Assembly: GCA_000314955.1 (NCBI GenBank)
Contig: BAEM01000007.1
Location: 186,001 to 250,000, forward strand
Length of the DNA: 64,000 nt
Direction of reading: 5' to 3'
Origin: Paraglaciecola chathamensis S18K6
GTDB lineage: Bacteria; Pseudomonadota; Gammaproteobacteria; Enterobacterales; Alteromonadaceae
The notes under the pieces were generated by a model, which worked only from the letters and a program-made list of their open reading frames with translations, ran no database searches and had not been told where the DNA came from. Below are positions 1 through 9,805 of this stretch, one piece after another. Made by a program: the position numbers and the translations under genes. Within the stretch, counting starts at the first letter, position 1. The number at the start of each line of letters is the position of its first letter.

Positions 1-2462
1 GCCAATAGCTCAAGCTCAAAATCGACCTCTTCGAGAATCGTGACCTTTTCTTTAGCATTGTTGGATTTTACCTTGTCATATAAATCGAGATATTTGCTTT
101 TAAAGTCTTCGAACTCTTGCTCATCAATTCGTACATCTTGAAAAGAAAAATCAGCAAAAGTACTGAGTATATTTTTGAGCCGCATTAATTCTCTAAAAGC
201 TTTAATAAACTCAAGTTCTTGTTCTTCATCGATTAACTGATCCACTTCGTCAGGATCAGAAGCAATCATCAACAAAGCGCCGAATGCTTTATTAAACAAT
301 TTAATAAAGTCCTCATAGGGTGGCATGATCACCGTATCTTTCGCATCCTTATTCGAAAACAGAGCTAAGGCTTCATCTGTGCGCTTTTTAAGGTTACGAA
401 AGCATAAGATATTACCTTGTGACTTTTGTTCGTTAAGAATACGATTTGTGCGCGAATACGCCTGAATCAAACCATGATATTTAAGATTTTTGTCTACGTA
501 CAAGGTATTCAGAGTTTTACTGTCAAACCCGGTTAAAAACATATTCACTACTAACAGGATATCAATTTTACGTTCGCGCACTTTCTTAGATATGTCGTTG
601 TAGTAGTTATAATACGACTCGCTGTCTTTTGTGGTGTAACTGCAACCAAACATTTTGTTGTAGTCACCAATAGATTGCTCTAATTTGTCGCGACTATGGC
701 TATATACGGCACTTGCTTCAGCTACTTTACCCAGCTCGACTTCGCCTAAGCCATCGGCATCGGGGTCTTCCTCATTGGCAGCGTACGAAAATATAGTGGC
801 TATGCGTAAATTGTGTTTACCTTCTGCTTTTTTCTTGGCAAACAACTCATAATATTTAATCAACGCTGGCACGCTGGATACACAAAACATCCCAGTAAAC
901 TCACGGCTGTGAGTTTTGCGATTATGCTGGGCAATAATGTAGTCGGTAATCTTATTTAACCGTCCCTCGGATTCCATCAACTCTTTGGTATCAATACCCT
1001 CTACATCAATATCTATTTCATTGGCTGAGTCTTTCTTTTTGTAGCACCCTACATACTCAACGTTGAACTTGAGTACGTTTTCATCTTTTATCGCATCCAC
1101 AATGGTGTATTTGTGCAAAGGCTTATGGAATAAGTCACTGGTAGTGAACTTACGCGAAAATTTACTTACTGCGTTTTCTACAAATATGGGGGTTCCGGTA
1201 AAACCAAACATTTGGTGGCTGGTAAAAAATGCACTGATTTTTTGGTGGGTATCACCAAACTGACTGCGATGGCACTCATCAAAAATAAATATCACATTTT
1301 TGTCTTTGGCTGGCTCCATGCGTCTTGCAAATCGTTTGTGGCTAATCGCATTGTTAAGCTTTTGAATGGTCGTAACAATTAGCTTAGTGTTGCGTCTTTC
1401 ATTAATTTTGTCAGCTGGGATGGGGGCATCAGTAAACTGATCAACTAACAGCTTGGTGTTGTCTGTGCTATCAACACAACCTTTGGCAAAGCCGTTAAAC
1501 TCTTTACTGGTTTGATAATCTAGGTCTTTGCGGTCAACCACAAACACCACTTTGTGAATTTGGTTATCGCCTGTTAATAGCTGCGCAGTTTTAAAAGATG
1601 TAAGGGTTTTACCCGACCCAGTTGTATGCCAAATATAACCATTAAGCTTGTCAATCGACTGCTCTTTTGCTTTTAACGCGTTTCGCTCTGCTACTCGCGC
1701 GATGATCGCCTCGGTGGCGTAAATTTGATAAGGACGCATCACCATCAACACGCGGTCGGTTTCGTTTAACACCACATACTTGGTGATCATCTCGGTTAAA
1801 TGCTGCGGCGTTAAAAACTGCGCAGCAAACTGAGTTAATTCGGTAAAACGTTCGTTATGTGTATCAGCCCAATAAAAGGTTTGTTTAAAACTTTGTTTGC
1901 GGTTGTTGGCGTAATATTTAGTGTTTACACCATTAGAAATCACAAACATTTGCACGTATTGAAACAAGCCATCTTCAGCCCAGTATGAGTGGCGCTGATA
2001 ACGGTTAACTTGGTTAAAGGCTTCTTTTAACTCAAGACCACGGCGTTTAAGTTCTATTTGTACCAGCGGTAGGCCATTTACCAAAATGGTCACGTCGTAT
2101 CGGTTTTTATAACGCCCTTCAACGGTTACCTGTTGGGTTACCTGAAAGTGGTTTTTATTAAAATCATCGTCTAAAAAGCGAATATAACCTGTTGTGCCAT
2201 CATTTTTATTAATTTGCAGTCGGTCACGTAATATTTTGGCTTTATCAAATACGTTTCCTTTGCTCAGCGCATTGCGTATTTGCTTTAGCTCGCTGTCACT
2301 GATGTCAAATCCATTTAACTTACTAAGCTGCTGCTTAAGATTGGCTCTAAGGGCATTTACGTCAGTAATAGTAACAACTTCAAACCCGCTCATGCCATTA
2401 GCGCCATTACTGAGCTGCTTTACCAGATTATTTTCTAATTCTTGTTCCGACTGATAGGCCAC
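1..2462 (-). CDS. hsdR: Type I restriction enzyme R subunit (HsdR), 3' end beyond window
   Basis: ATP-dependent translocase/endonuclease subunit of a type I restriction-modification complex. The frame is open from a GTG at 2462 to the left edge (about 820 codons; the family is usually about 1000). GGGAG lies a few bases before the GTG, and the only nearby ATG (2464) is in another frame and hits a stop after nine codons. Near the N-terminus is a PD-(D/E)XK nuclease core (RYDVTILVNG...QIELKRRG), then a Walker A motif TTGSGKT (about 1615-1635), a DECH helicase box (about 1275-1290) and later helicase motifs (TGFDSKTLNTLYVDK; QAYSRTNR). It is last in a leftward operon, 24 bp after hsdS. Family assignment is secure. 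Confidence 0.95.
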   Translation of the reverse strand, partial: MAYQSEQELENNLVKQLSNGANGMSGFEVVTITDVNALRANLKQQLSKLNGFDISDSELKQIRNALSKGNVFDKAKILRDRLQINKNDGTTGYIRFLDDDFNKNHFQVTQQVTVEGRYKNRYDVTILVNGLPLVQIELKRRGLELKEAFNQVNRYQRHSYWAEDGLFQYVQMFVISNGVNTKYYANNRKQSFKQTFYWADTHNERFTELTQFAAQFLTPQHLTEMITKYVVLNETDRVLMVMRPYQIYATEAIIARVAERNALKAKEQSIDKLNGYIWHTTGSGKTLTSFKTAQLLTGDNQIHKVVFVVDRKDLDYQTSKEFNGFAKGCVDSTDNTKLLVDQFTDAPIPADKINERRNTKLIVTTIQKLNNAISHKRFARRMEPAKDKNVIFIFDECHRSQFGDTHQKISAFFTSHQMFGFTGTPIFVENAVSKFSRKFTTSDLFHKPLHKYTIVDAIKDENVLKFNVEYVGCYKKKDSANEIDIDVEGIDTKELMESEGRLNKITDYIIAQHNRKTHSREFTGMFCVSSVPALIKYYELFAKKKAEGKHNLRIATIFSYAANEEDPDADGLGEVELGKVAEASAVYSHSRDKLEQSIGDYNKMFGCSYTTKDSESYYNYYNDISKKVRERKIDILLVVNMFLTGFDSKTLNTLYVDKNLKYHGLIQAYSRTNRILNEQKSQGNILCFRNLKKRTDEALALFSNKDAKDTVIMPPYEDFIKLFNKAFGALLMIASDPDEVDQLIDEEQELEFIKAFRELMRLKNILSTFADFSFQDVRIDEQEFEDFKSKYLDLYDKVKSNNAKEKVTILEEVDFELELL

Positions 2463-2486
2463 ATTCACTCCCTGTTTGGCTATGCG

Positions 2487-3629
2487 TTAAACAAACATCT
2501 GCTGAAGCAGACCTTTTTTGAAGGTTTGGGTTAGCTCGATTTTTTTACTCACAGCATCAATTTTGGTATCCAGTGCATCCAAGAAGTCTGCTATTTTCTC
2601 TTGCTCTTCTATTGAAGGTAATTCCCACTTTAGCTTCAAAAACTCAGATTTACTAAGCACTCTATTGCGACCTGCGCCTCCGGGCGAAATTAGATCTAGC
2701 AGATATTTAAACCTCTTTAGTTGAATAATGTGTTTAAAATATCTATGAGTTGCTTGGTCTTTTTTGAATAAATACGTTGGAAATCTGTGAGAGACAAGCC
2801 CACCATCATCTTCTTGACAAGCAATCGCTATTGCACCTTCCCAAGCAAATGTAATATTCAATACTAAATCATTAGGCCTAACAACATATAGCTTTTCCAT
2901 TGCAATGTTATTTGGATCAGAATCCGGCTTCTGAAAAGTACCTTTCATGTGACTCCGAATACCTAGAGCTAAATATTTTTCATTTGGCTTTGGGATTTCT
3001 CTTATTTCAGGTGTCAAAACTTGACCCATAGACTTTTCCAGCCAATCAGGAAATGCATTACCGTTGTCATTTTTAAAGCGGATTTCTTGCTTGAAAAGCT
3101 TTTGCATAACGCCTTTTTTGTACTGCTGTAACAAGGCATGTTTTTCTTTTAGTAGGCTGATTTTTTTGTCTACAGAAGAGAGGAAGTCTGCGATTTTCTT
3201 TCTCTCAGCAATCACGCTTGGCTGAATTATATTTAAACTCTTTAACATCCCACCTGTGATCAAAGGCTGCCCTGATCCGAAGATAAATCTATTCAGATTA
3301 ACACTTTGCAGTAGATAGAAATAAAAGTGAAACTCGTCCTCGTTATTTAACTCAATTACTAACGTATTATCTGTCACTCCAAATTTGCAGTTCACACAGT
3401 TTAATTGACCTGCATTTGCGCCAACTCTAGCGACTAAAATAAATTTGCCGTCATGCGTAAATTCGTTTGTATAACCAAGCTTTCCTGTTGAACCGTAAAC
3501 AGGGAATTGGCCCACTTCTTTAATTTTACTTCTTCCTGAGGAGATCTTCATACATAGAGATTGGAATTTTACTTTCAACCATGAATCCGAAAAATCTTTA
3601 AATCTCAAATTTGAGGTAATTAGGTTCAT
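2487..3629 (-). CDS. hsdS: Type I restriction specificity subunit (HsdS)
   Basis: DNA-recognition subunit that sets the target of the type I methylase and nuclease. The 380 residues show the standard layout: a first target-recognition domain (about 15-140), a conserved helical spacer (IADFLSSVDKKISLL, about 145-180), a second target-recognition domain (about 190-335), and a second copy of the helix (IADFLDALDTKIDAV) at the C-terminus. The two helix copies are similar to each other, as expected of the pseudo-twofold subunit. Its start overlaps the hsdM stop by one base, so the two are probably translationally coupled. The target sequence cannot be read from the protein. Confidence 0.95.
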   Translation of the reverse strand: MNLITSNLRFKDFSDSWLKVKFQSLCMKISSGRSKIKEVGQFPVYGSTGKLGYTNEFTHDGKFILVARVGANAGQLNCVNCKFGVTDNTLVIELNNEDEFHFYFYLLQSVNLNRFIFGSGQPLITGGMLKSLNIIQPSVIAERKKIADFLSSVDKKISLLKEKHALLQQYKKGVMQKLFKQEIRFKNDNGNAFPDWLEKSMGQVLTPEIREIPKPNEKYLALGIRSHMKGTFQKPDSDPNNIAMEKLYVVRPNDLVLNITFAWEGAIAIACQEDDGGLVSHRFPTYLFKKDQATHRYFKHIIQLKRFKYLLDLISPGGAGRNRVLSKSEFLKLKWELPSIEEQEKIADFLDALDTKIDAVSKKIELTQTFKKGLLQQMFV

Positions 3630-5203
3630 TACACAACCGCCTGTATACCTAGTTCTTCACAAAACTTAGATATTTTATTATCTACAACGATAATGCTTTC
3701 GTTAACCTTTTTAATCCCACACGCGATATCTTCTAGAACGACTAGCTTTTCTGCCTCAAAAGTATCTACGTATCTTGGAATATTTAGGTTAAATTCGTTT
3801 TCTTCGGCAATTTCTTGAATCGGCGCAACATAAGCAAACTTATCGGCTTTTTCAGTCTCAAGTTGGTCGCGCTTTTCCACAGCCTCTAAAATGGCTGCTA
3901 AGTCTTCATCACGTAGATAGTTTTGGTTAGTCGCTTTACCAAAGCTTTGGCTAGCATCGATGAACAATACATTGTCTTTTTGCTGACGATTTTTCTTCAA
4001 CACCAAAATACAAGTAGGAATAGACGTTCCATAAAAAATATTAGCAGGCAGCCCTATCACTGCATCTAAGCAGTTCTTCTCTTGAATGAGGTGTTTACGA
4101 ATATGACCTTCCGCTGCACCTCTAAATAGTACGCCGTGCGGCAAGACCACAGCCATAGTGCCATTATCGTCAAGCTGGTGCAGCATGTGTTGCACAAAGG
4201 CAAAGTCGGCCTTTGAGGCTGGTGCTAGCTTGCCATAATCCTGAAAACGTTCATCAGTTAAAAAACCATGGGCTGCACTCCACTTAGCTGAAAATGGCGG
4301 ATTGGCTACTAATGCTTCAAAACGCTCATCTAAATGATGTGGCTGCTCTAGAGTGTCGTCTTGCTGAATGTTAAAACGGCGGTAATGCACACCGTGTAAA
4401 ATCATGTTCATACGCGCTAAGTTGTAAGTGCTGGGGTTAGACTCTTGACCATAAAAACCGCCAACGTCTTTTACTTCTTTTGCTACGCGCAATAACAACG
4501 AACCCGAACCGCAGGTAGGGTCGTACACACTTTTCAACTTATCCTTACCTATGGTCACTAGCTTCGCTAAAAGCTTTGATACCATTGGTGGCGTGTAAAA
4601 CTCGCCTGCTTTTTTACCTGCGCCTGAAGCAAACTGCCCAATCAAATATTCATAGGCATCGCCTAGTACATCAATTTCGGTTTCGTCGTGCAAAAAGTCA
4701 ATATCGTCGAGATGGATCAATATTTTAGAAATCAGTTCGTTTTTAGCTTTTTCGGTTTTACCTAGCTTGTTTGAGGTTAAGTCTAAGTCGTCGAATAGGC
4801 CATTGAAGTCGTCCTCTGCCGCCGTACCCATGGTGCTTTGTTCAATGTGATTTAGCACCTCGGTTAACGCTTCCAATACAAATTCGCCACTCTCACCTTT
4901 TTTGGCCAGTACATGGAATAATTCGCTGGGCTTTAAAAAGTAACCTAAGTGGTCGATGGCCTCTTCTTTGATGGCATCAAGGTAATCTTTACCTTTCTCG
5001 CTGTTTTCGTCAATCGCATCGAATTTAATACCATCTTCTTTTAGCACTTCATCAGCGTATAAATCCATACGCTCAGACAAGTATTTGTAAAACACAAAAC
5101 CTAATATGTAATCCCTAAACTCGTCGGCACTCATGTTACCGCGCAGCGCATTGGCAATATTCCAAAGTTGTTTTTCCAATGCTTTTTTGTGTTGCTCTAC
5201 CAT
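3629..5203 (-). CDS. hsdM: Type I restriction-modification methyltransferase subunit (HsdM)
   Basis: N6-adenine methyltransferase subunit of the type I complex; it protects host sites and is required for restriction. 524 residues: N-terminal HsdM helical domain (1-140), GEFYTP at 200-205, SAM-binding motif I DPTCGSG at 228-234, and catalytic motif IV NPPF at 301-304. All key residues are present, so the enzyme should be active. It sits 55 bp downstream of the PIN-like gene on the same strand and overlaps hsdS by one base. The order WYL - PIN - M - S - R suggests one transcript. Confidence 0.96.
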   Translation of the reverse strand: MVEQHKKALEKQLWNIANALRGNMSADEFRDYILGFVFYKYLSERMDLYADEVLKEDGIKFDAIDENSEKGKDYLDAIKEEAIDHLGYFLKPSELFHVLAKKGESGEFVLEALTEVLNHIEQSTMGTAAEDDFNGLFDDLDLTSNKLGKTEKAKNELISKILIHLDDIDFLHDETEIDVLGDAYEYLIGQFASGAGKKAGEFYTPPMVSKLLAKLVTIGKDKLKSVYDPTCGSGSLLLRVAKEVKDVGGFYGQESNPSTYNLARMNMILHGVHYRRFNIQQDDTLEQPHHLDERFEALVANPPFSAKWSAAHGFLTDERFQDYGKLAPASKADFAFVQHMLHQLDDNGTMAVVLPHGVLFRGAAEGHIRKHLIQEKNCLDAVIGLPANIFYGTSIPTCILVLKKNRQQKDNVLFIDASQSFGKATNQNYLRDEDLAAILEAVEKRDQLETEKADKFAYVAPIQEIAEENEFNLNIPRYVDTFEAEKLVVLEDIACGIKKVNESIIVVDNKISKFCEELGIQAVV

Positions 5204-5258
5204 TCTTATTCTTAGTCCTTTTTGCTGGATTTAATCTTCACGTCTAATGACTTTAATT

Positions 5259-7220
5259 TTATTCACTACCAGTCGGTTTTATGACTGGCTCTAGGCGTTC
5301 TTTATCTGATGGTATCTCTTCGAGAATCATTGATGTCAGTTTTTCAGAAATTAACTTGGATAACTTCTTGAAAATTGAGGTAAATGTAACACCCCAAATT
5401 GCCCCTAAGAAGTGCATTGAAATAGTTATCAAAGAGGCTATTAGTAAAGCAATACTACTATTGCCGCCAATCAAAGATACTCCAATCAACGAGTAATAAG
5501 CGCCTAGCCCAAAGAAACTAATTAATACTATCGTAAAAAGTGCAGCTATCCATGATGCGACTTTTTCGATACCACTTTCAATACGAGATACTTTTGACGC
5601 AACTAGTTTTAGTTGTGCTTCGGAACGCTTGTGTTTGTCTTCAACGATTTTTACTGCTTTGCTCACTGCTTCTTGTTTAACCTGAGCATTTTTTTCGTTA
5701 ACGCGATTAACGATTTCTAATACATTCTCATCAGAAAAGTCATCTCCGATCTCAACGGAATAATCGTTAACCTCTTTCAGTAAGTTTTTGTGATAACGGA
5801 CTTGTTGAACCGTTTCATCACTAATAATTCCCTCAGTACTAAGTTTCTTAAAACGAAATAAAAAGTTTTCCCATACGGAATCAGCTTTATTTAAAGTTGA
5901 ATATGCATGCGAAACTAGCGACTGAGTTGGTAAGTCACCGTAAGCGTCCTGATGTTTTAACCAAAATATAGTGGTCAACCAAGTTTCGGATATTACCACG
6001 GGTATACCAGTTCCAATGTCGTGAGATAAATAGCTGTTTGCGTACTTGATTAATGACGTATTAGGTGTAACAAAAACCGAAAATGTATCACTTAAGGATC
6101 TTACTGCCTTGCCTTTTCTGTAATTATGAACCCTCGAAATACAAATAACGTCATGCTCTATTCCATTTTTTGCTTGGCTTACAGCTTTATTTTTTTTCAG
6201 GTGCTCTTCTAAACCATTTTCATCACAGACATAATTGTGATCTAGATTAGCTCCGTATTTAACTTGAATACCGTTTTCTTTCAGCTCTGTCTCAATCAGT
6301 GCCTGCTTTGTCTCTAAACTTGCGGCGTCATGCCCTTTGCTGATTAAAAGGTGTAAAGTAGAAGGGTTAAAGTTATCAGTGTTACCTTTACGAAAGTCTC
6401 TTATCCACGCGTCAAACAGACTCTCAATCTCTCTCAATGTTCGATCAAAAATAAATATCTTAACCTCAAGCTTAGACAGTAAACTAATCAGTTCTTTCAC
6501 AACTGTCTGTGAAAGATTCCCGCTAAACCCTAAATAAGCGATGATTAATGGTGTGTCTAAATATACGGATAAATTAGAGTATTTACGCTTCGCTAAACTT
6601 TCTGCTGTTTTGTCTGCAAAAAAAAGGTAGTTTGCTAACACTACTCCCTTTAGCAGTGTTTGTATCCCTTCCCAGTTGCGTGAGTTAGATTTTGAAACGG
6701 ATGCTATATAGCTAGCAATTACATAAGCCTCATTTTTAATTGCGTGCTCTTTACGCTGCTTTGGTGACTTATGAGTTATTAATGAAGATACATTTTTCTC
6801 AATGAAATTGAGCAATAACCCTTCAGCTCGTTCTGGGCTAATCTGCTTGTCAAATTGTTCTTTTGCATAGCCTACGAGATCTGCAATAACAGAATCGATC
6901 GCTACTTGTAGCTTTTCCCTGTTGCTATCATATATTTCTCGGTACGGAGCTAAGGCTTTAGGCAGAGGTACATATAGATGATTTTCTAACCGGACTAGCC
7001 CTTTCTTTTTTGCTCTAACAAGAAGTACTTTTATAACCGCTTCAGGAGGTTTAAAACCAAATTTTTGCTTGAACTGTTTGGCAAGTGCAGCAGCGTTAAA
7101 CGGAATTTCATCAATCTGTAGAATCGTATTTGCTAGAAATGGTATGTAGAGATCAATTTCATCTTTAAAATCATGAGCTTTTAACGACTCAAGTAATGCT
7201 AGATTAACTATTGCACTCAT
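5259..7220 (-). CDS. Membrane-anchored PIN-like nuclease candidate in restriction operon
   Basis: 653 residues, no close family recognised. Visible parts: an N-terminal winged-helix-like region (about 25-90, ending in a KKGLVRLENHLYVP hairpin); a central PIN-like core with LDTPLIIAYL (D222), TLREIE (E264/E266), EHDVICISR (D357) and FVTPNTSLIKYA (N387 where PIN proteins usually have D); a coiled coil at about 505-550; and two membrane helices at about 556-577 and 588-612 with a short charged tail. PIN proteins are metal-dependent RNases or DNases; that this one is active is inference. It starts 16 bp after the WYL regulator stop and is followed 55 bp later by hsdM, so it probably shares their transcript. 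It may be an effector or guard protein of the restriction locus. Confidence 0.6.
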   Translation of the reverse strand: MSAIVNLALLESLKAHDFKDEIDLYIPFLANTILQIDEIPFNAAALAKQFKQKFGFKPPEAVIKVLLVRAKKKGLVRLENHLYVPLPKALAPYREIYDSNREKLQVAIDSVIADLVGYAKEQFDKQISPERAEGLLLNFIEKNVSSLITHKSPKQRKEHAIKNEAYVIASYIASVSKSNSRNWEGIQTLLKGVVLANYLFFADKTAESLAKRKYSNLSVYLDTPLIIAYLGFSGNLSQTVVKELISLLSKLEVKIFIFDRTLREIESLFDAWIRDFRKGNTDNFNPSTLHLLISKGHDAASLETKQALIETELKENGIQVKYGANLDHNYVCDENGLEEHLKKNKAVSQAKNGIEHDVICISRVHNYRKGKAVRSLSDTFSVFVTPNTSLIKYANSYLSHDIGTGIPVVISETWLTTIFWLKHQDAYGDLPTQSLVSHAYSTLNKADSVWENFLFRFKKLSTEGIISDETVQQVRYHKNLLKEVNDYSVEIGDDFSDENVLEIVNRVNEKNAQVKQEAVSKAVKIVEDKHKRSEAQLKLVASKVSRIESGIEKVASWIAALFTIVLISFFGLGAYYSLIGVSLIGGNSSIALLIASLITISMHFLGAIWGVTFTSIFKKLSKLISEKLTSMILEEIPSDKERLEPVIKPTGSE

Positions 7221-7236
7221 TGTCTATATTAGTCCT

Positions 7237-8100
7237 TTAATTATAACCCGGCGCTATTGCCAAATTATCGACTTTATTGAGAGTAAAACGGTTCTGTAGC
7301 CATAACTGATATTCAGCCCCTTCAAGTATGCCTCGTTCGGTGCAATCAACATTCCAACGCCTTAGTAGATATCCTGCCATTGCCGCCCTAACATTGATCA
7401 AAAGTTGGCTATTTTCCATGCCGTAATCCATTTCAATGGCGGTAGCATGTTTTACATTTTTGGGATGCGGCACGAGTTGCAGAGGGATTAGGCGCTGCCA
7501 TGCGTCATCTGCTGGTGCTTGCTCGCTCTCTTTCCCTGCTTCTTTTAACGTCACTTTACTAATGCGCGTTAACACAAAATCGCGAAAGCTTTGGCTTTTG
7601 CGATCAAACGCTCGTACATGCCAACGTAATCCATTATCAACGATAGAATGCGGCACTAACTCTCGTGAGCCAGAGCCACTCGATAACGAAGTATAAATAA
7701 CACTTACCGCTTTATTATTTAAGATGGCCTGTACCAATCTAGCTACGATAAAAATATCAGGCACATTCAAGCTTGATGGAGCTTCAACTGGAAAGTGAAG
7801 GTCACCAATTGCATCAAAACCATCAGAAATATCATTGGCTAATTTTACTAAGGTACGTTGAGCGTCGTGTTCAAATACTGGTTTAAATTGCTCAGTTAGA
7901 AAATAGCGTTTTTGTTTAGTGTCGTAGTGTAGATTGTTGGGCGCTAGATCTTTATATATCGTCAAATCACGAGATGCAGCTGACAGCCCTACTTCGAAGC
8001 GATTGATTAAATCTTGTCTAAAGATTGCGCCCTTAAACATGAGGGAGAAGTCTATATATGCAAGACGCTGTTTTTGTGCAAACCCAAGTTTCTCAAGCAT
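7237..8100 (-). CDS. WYL-domain transcriptional regulator, copy 1 (defence-operon regulator)
   Basis: 287-residue regulator: N-terminal winged HTH (about 1-90), then a WYL domain (about 120-200, AVSVIYTSLSSG...LRWHVRAFDR, followed by FRDFVLTRI) and a C-terminal WCX-like extension (LLRRWNVDCTERG). The architecture matches the BrxR/CapW type, which control BREX, CBASS and other defence loci. It is the first gene of the leftward WYL - PIN - hsdMSR operon. A near-identical copy lies at 28397-29272; the WYL half differs little, the HTH half more. The 36-base block 28 bp upstream is shared with the second copy, suggesting autoregulation. The ligand is unknown. Confidence 0.9.
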   Translation of the reverse strand: MLEKLGFAQKQRLAYIDFSLMFKGAIFRQDLINRFEVGLSAASRDLTIYKDLAPNNLHYDTKQKRYFLTEQFKPVFEHDAQRTLVKLANDISDGFDAIGDLHFPVEAPSSLNVPDIFIVARLVQAILNNKAVSVIYTSLSSGSGSRELVPHSIVDNGLRWHVRAFDRKSQSFRDFVLTRISKVTLKEAGKESEQAPADDAWQRLIPLQLVPHPKNVKHATAIEMDYGMENSQLLINVRAAMAGYLLRRWNVDCTERGILEGAEYQLWLQNRFTLNKVDNLAIAPGYN

Positions 8101-8127
8101 TTTTAAATTATTTAAGCGTATGATGAC

Positions 8128-8165
8128 ACCAGTGTGGTTTATTTTAATACGGTTGTAAAGTAGTC
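8128..8165 (-). promoter_or_regulatory. Conserved element upstream of WYL copy 1
   Basis: The block beginning ACCAGTGTGGTTT and ending CGGTTGTAAAG is repeated with few changes 23 bp upstream of the second WYL gene (29295-29330), while the sequence further out differs. Conservation of this block suggests a promoter or an operator bound by the WYL proteins. An AT-rich palindrome AACTTAA-TT-TTAAGTT (8171-8186) follows but is absent from the second copy. Confidence 0.5.
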
Positions 8166-8390
8166 ATAATAACTTAATTTTAAGTTATCTTCGTTCTAAC
8201 CATTTAGCGTGACGAAAAATTAATGCTCCTTCACCAGTTTTAGAGGTGCTTTCCGCGTTTTTAAACGAACAATGTAGCGTAAAACCAGCTCAGTCGATAA
8301 ATGATCGTTATTTGTATATAGATGGTGGTCTAAATGCAGGATTTAAAAACCGAAAATTGATCATCCATAATGTTTGTTAAGTTTTAAGTA

Positions 8391-8810
8391 ATGTGGAATT
8401 ATTCCGATGAGTCATCCGATTTAGCGGGAATGACAGAGAATAAGGAGTTATTTTTGAGTCGAATATCACTAGAGCCGATGCACTGGTATGCAGCAGAATT
8501 CATTGCAGAAGAGTTTGGTGATGATCTCAGGTCTTACTCCCCAATTAAAATAATTGCAGTGACGCCAAAAGGAGGTCGTATATTTCAATTAGACTTCTAC
8601 CATGCTAATTACTCCGCTGGCGTTCAAAATAAAACTTATAAGCTTCAAATGTTAGAACGAAACAAGAATTTCATTCTTGCATTATCACTTAGCCAACCTA
8701 TTAGATTAATCCTTATATACAAAATAACTTGTGATTGGCTGAACCAACATTTCAAGTTGCAGGTACGTAACGGAGATGATGTTCAGATATGGCTTGATAA
8801 AAATGTTTAA
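8391..8810 (+). CDS. Hypothetical protein, first of a small-gene cluster
   Basis: Up to 139 residues, not recognised. The frame is clean. The start is uncertain: ATG 8391 and an internal ATG (GMTENKEL) have weak ribosome sites, whereas an in-frame TTG near 8454 (LSRISLEPMHWYAAEF) follows AAGGAG at a good distance, giving about 118 residues. The protein is mixed alpha/beta with an aromatic N-terminus and no membrane segment. It is the first of several short rightward genes inserted between the restriction operon and the metal block, so it is probably island cargo. Confidence 0.55.
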   Translation: MWNYSDESSDLAGMTENKELFLSRISLEPMHWYAAEFIAEEFGDDLRSYSPIKIIAVTPKGGRIFQLDFYHANYSAGVQNKTYKLQMLERNKNFILALSLSQPIRLILIYKITCDWLNQHFKLQVRNGDDVQIWLDKNV

Positions 8811-8875
8811 CCCTGTCTTCCACGTAAATTCTAACCCTCCACACACTAAGTATCATAATCAATTAAGGTTAAACT

Positions 8876-9517
8876 GTGTCAAAAGCAAAAGCATTAGAGA
8901 TAAGAAAGCACTGGGAAGAAAATGGCACCAAGCAACTTAAAATGAGTAAACGCCCCTCGTGTGATTTGTCTGATGGGGTTCTAAAGTCTGATTTTGAATT
9001 AGCCCAAAATATACAAAAAAGAATGTCTCATCTAGCGGAAGTTCTCGCGCTTCTCCATAAAATATACTTTGAGAACACTGAGCTTTATGGTGATAAATTT
9101 CTCGCATTTGTTGGCAATGAAGTTGTTAGGGAGTGGCCATGGAAAGATTTTCCTTTTATCTCAGAGAAAGCGCTTGAATTACTAGAACAAAGTGAGAACT
9201 ACAAAGACATTTCAGGCAAATTACCCTTCGAAGTTAAAGACAAAAATACGAGGGAAGCGTTCAAAAGCCTTCGATACGAACACTGGACACCAATATCTTT
9301 TTTCAGAGACGTTTTTCACTCACATGAGCCAATAGATAAGTCCACTTATTATCACCTTTTAGTTAGTTTTTATCGCGTTGTGTGGATCACTCAAGAAGAA
9401 GATAGTCAGCTAAATAAAATGCATCGTAGCTGGAGACCAAGCAACACTTACGAGCAACTCGGAATAAAAATCGTTTCTCATGACGTCTGGGCAGCAATAA
9501 ACAAAGAAAAAACCTAA
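8876..9517 (+). CDS. Hypothetical protein (213 aa)
   Basis: Starts with GTG at 8876 after AAGG; 213 residues; no known family recognised. It is helical and charged with many aromatic residues and no signal peptide or membrane segment, so probably cytosolic. A stretch NEVVREWPWKDFPFISEKALELL and a later region with HSHEP (about 140-150) are notable but match no motif I can name. It lies 65 bp after the preceding small gene, on the same strand, and the two may be co-transcribed. About 290 bp of AT-rich DNA without a convincing gene follows. Confidence 0.6.
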   Translation: MSKAKALEIRKHWEENGTKQLKMSKRPSCDLSDGVLKSDFELAQNIQKRMSHLAEVLALLHKIYFENTELYGDKFLAFVGNEVVREWPWKDFPFISEKALELLEQSENYKDISGKLPFEVKDKNTREAFKSLRYEHWTPISFFRDVFHSHEPIDKSTYYHLLVSFYRVVWITQEEDSQLNKMHRSWRPSNTYEQLGIKIVSHDVWAAINKEKT

Positions 9518-9805
9518 CATTTACTCTATTGATCTATGGCTAATTTCATCCCACGATAACTTCATAACTAAGTACCATTAAAACAATTACTTTATAACTA
9601 CTTAGCACCTATTGTAATTTTCACTTGCCTCTTCGACCTATTGATTACTTATACTTTTTTTGTTATTAAACAGATAGTTATTGATTTTTCACCCTTGAAA
9701 AACCTGTGTACTTCGCCTATTTTTTAATCAAGCACCTTACATCTCTCTGTACAGTACCAAGCTAAACCTATTACCTTGCTTTGAGTAAATTATTCGATTC
9801 AGATA

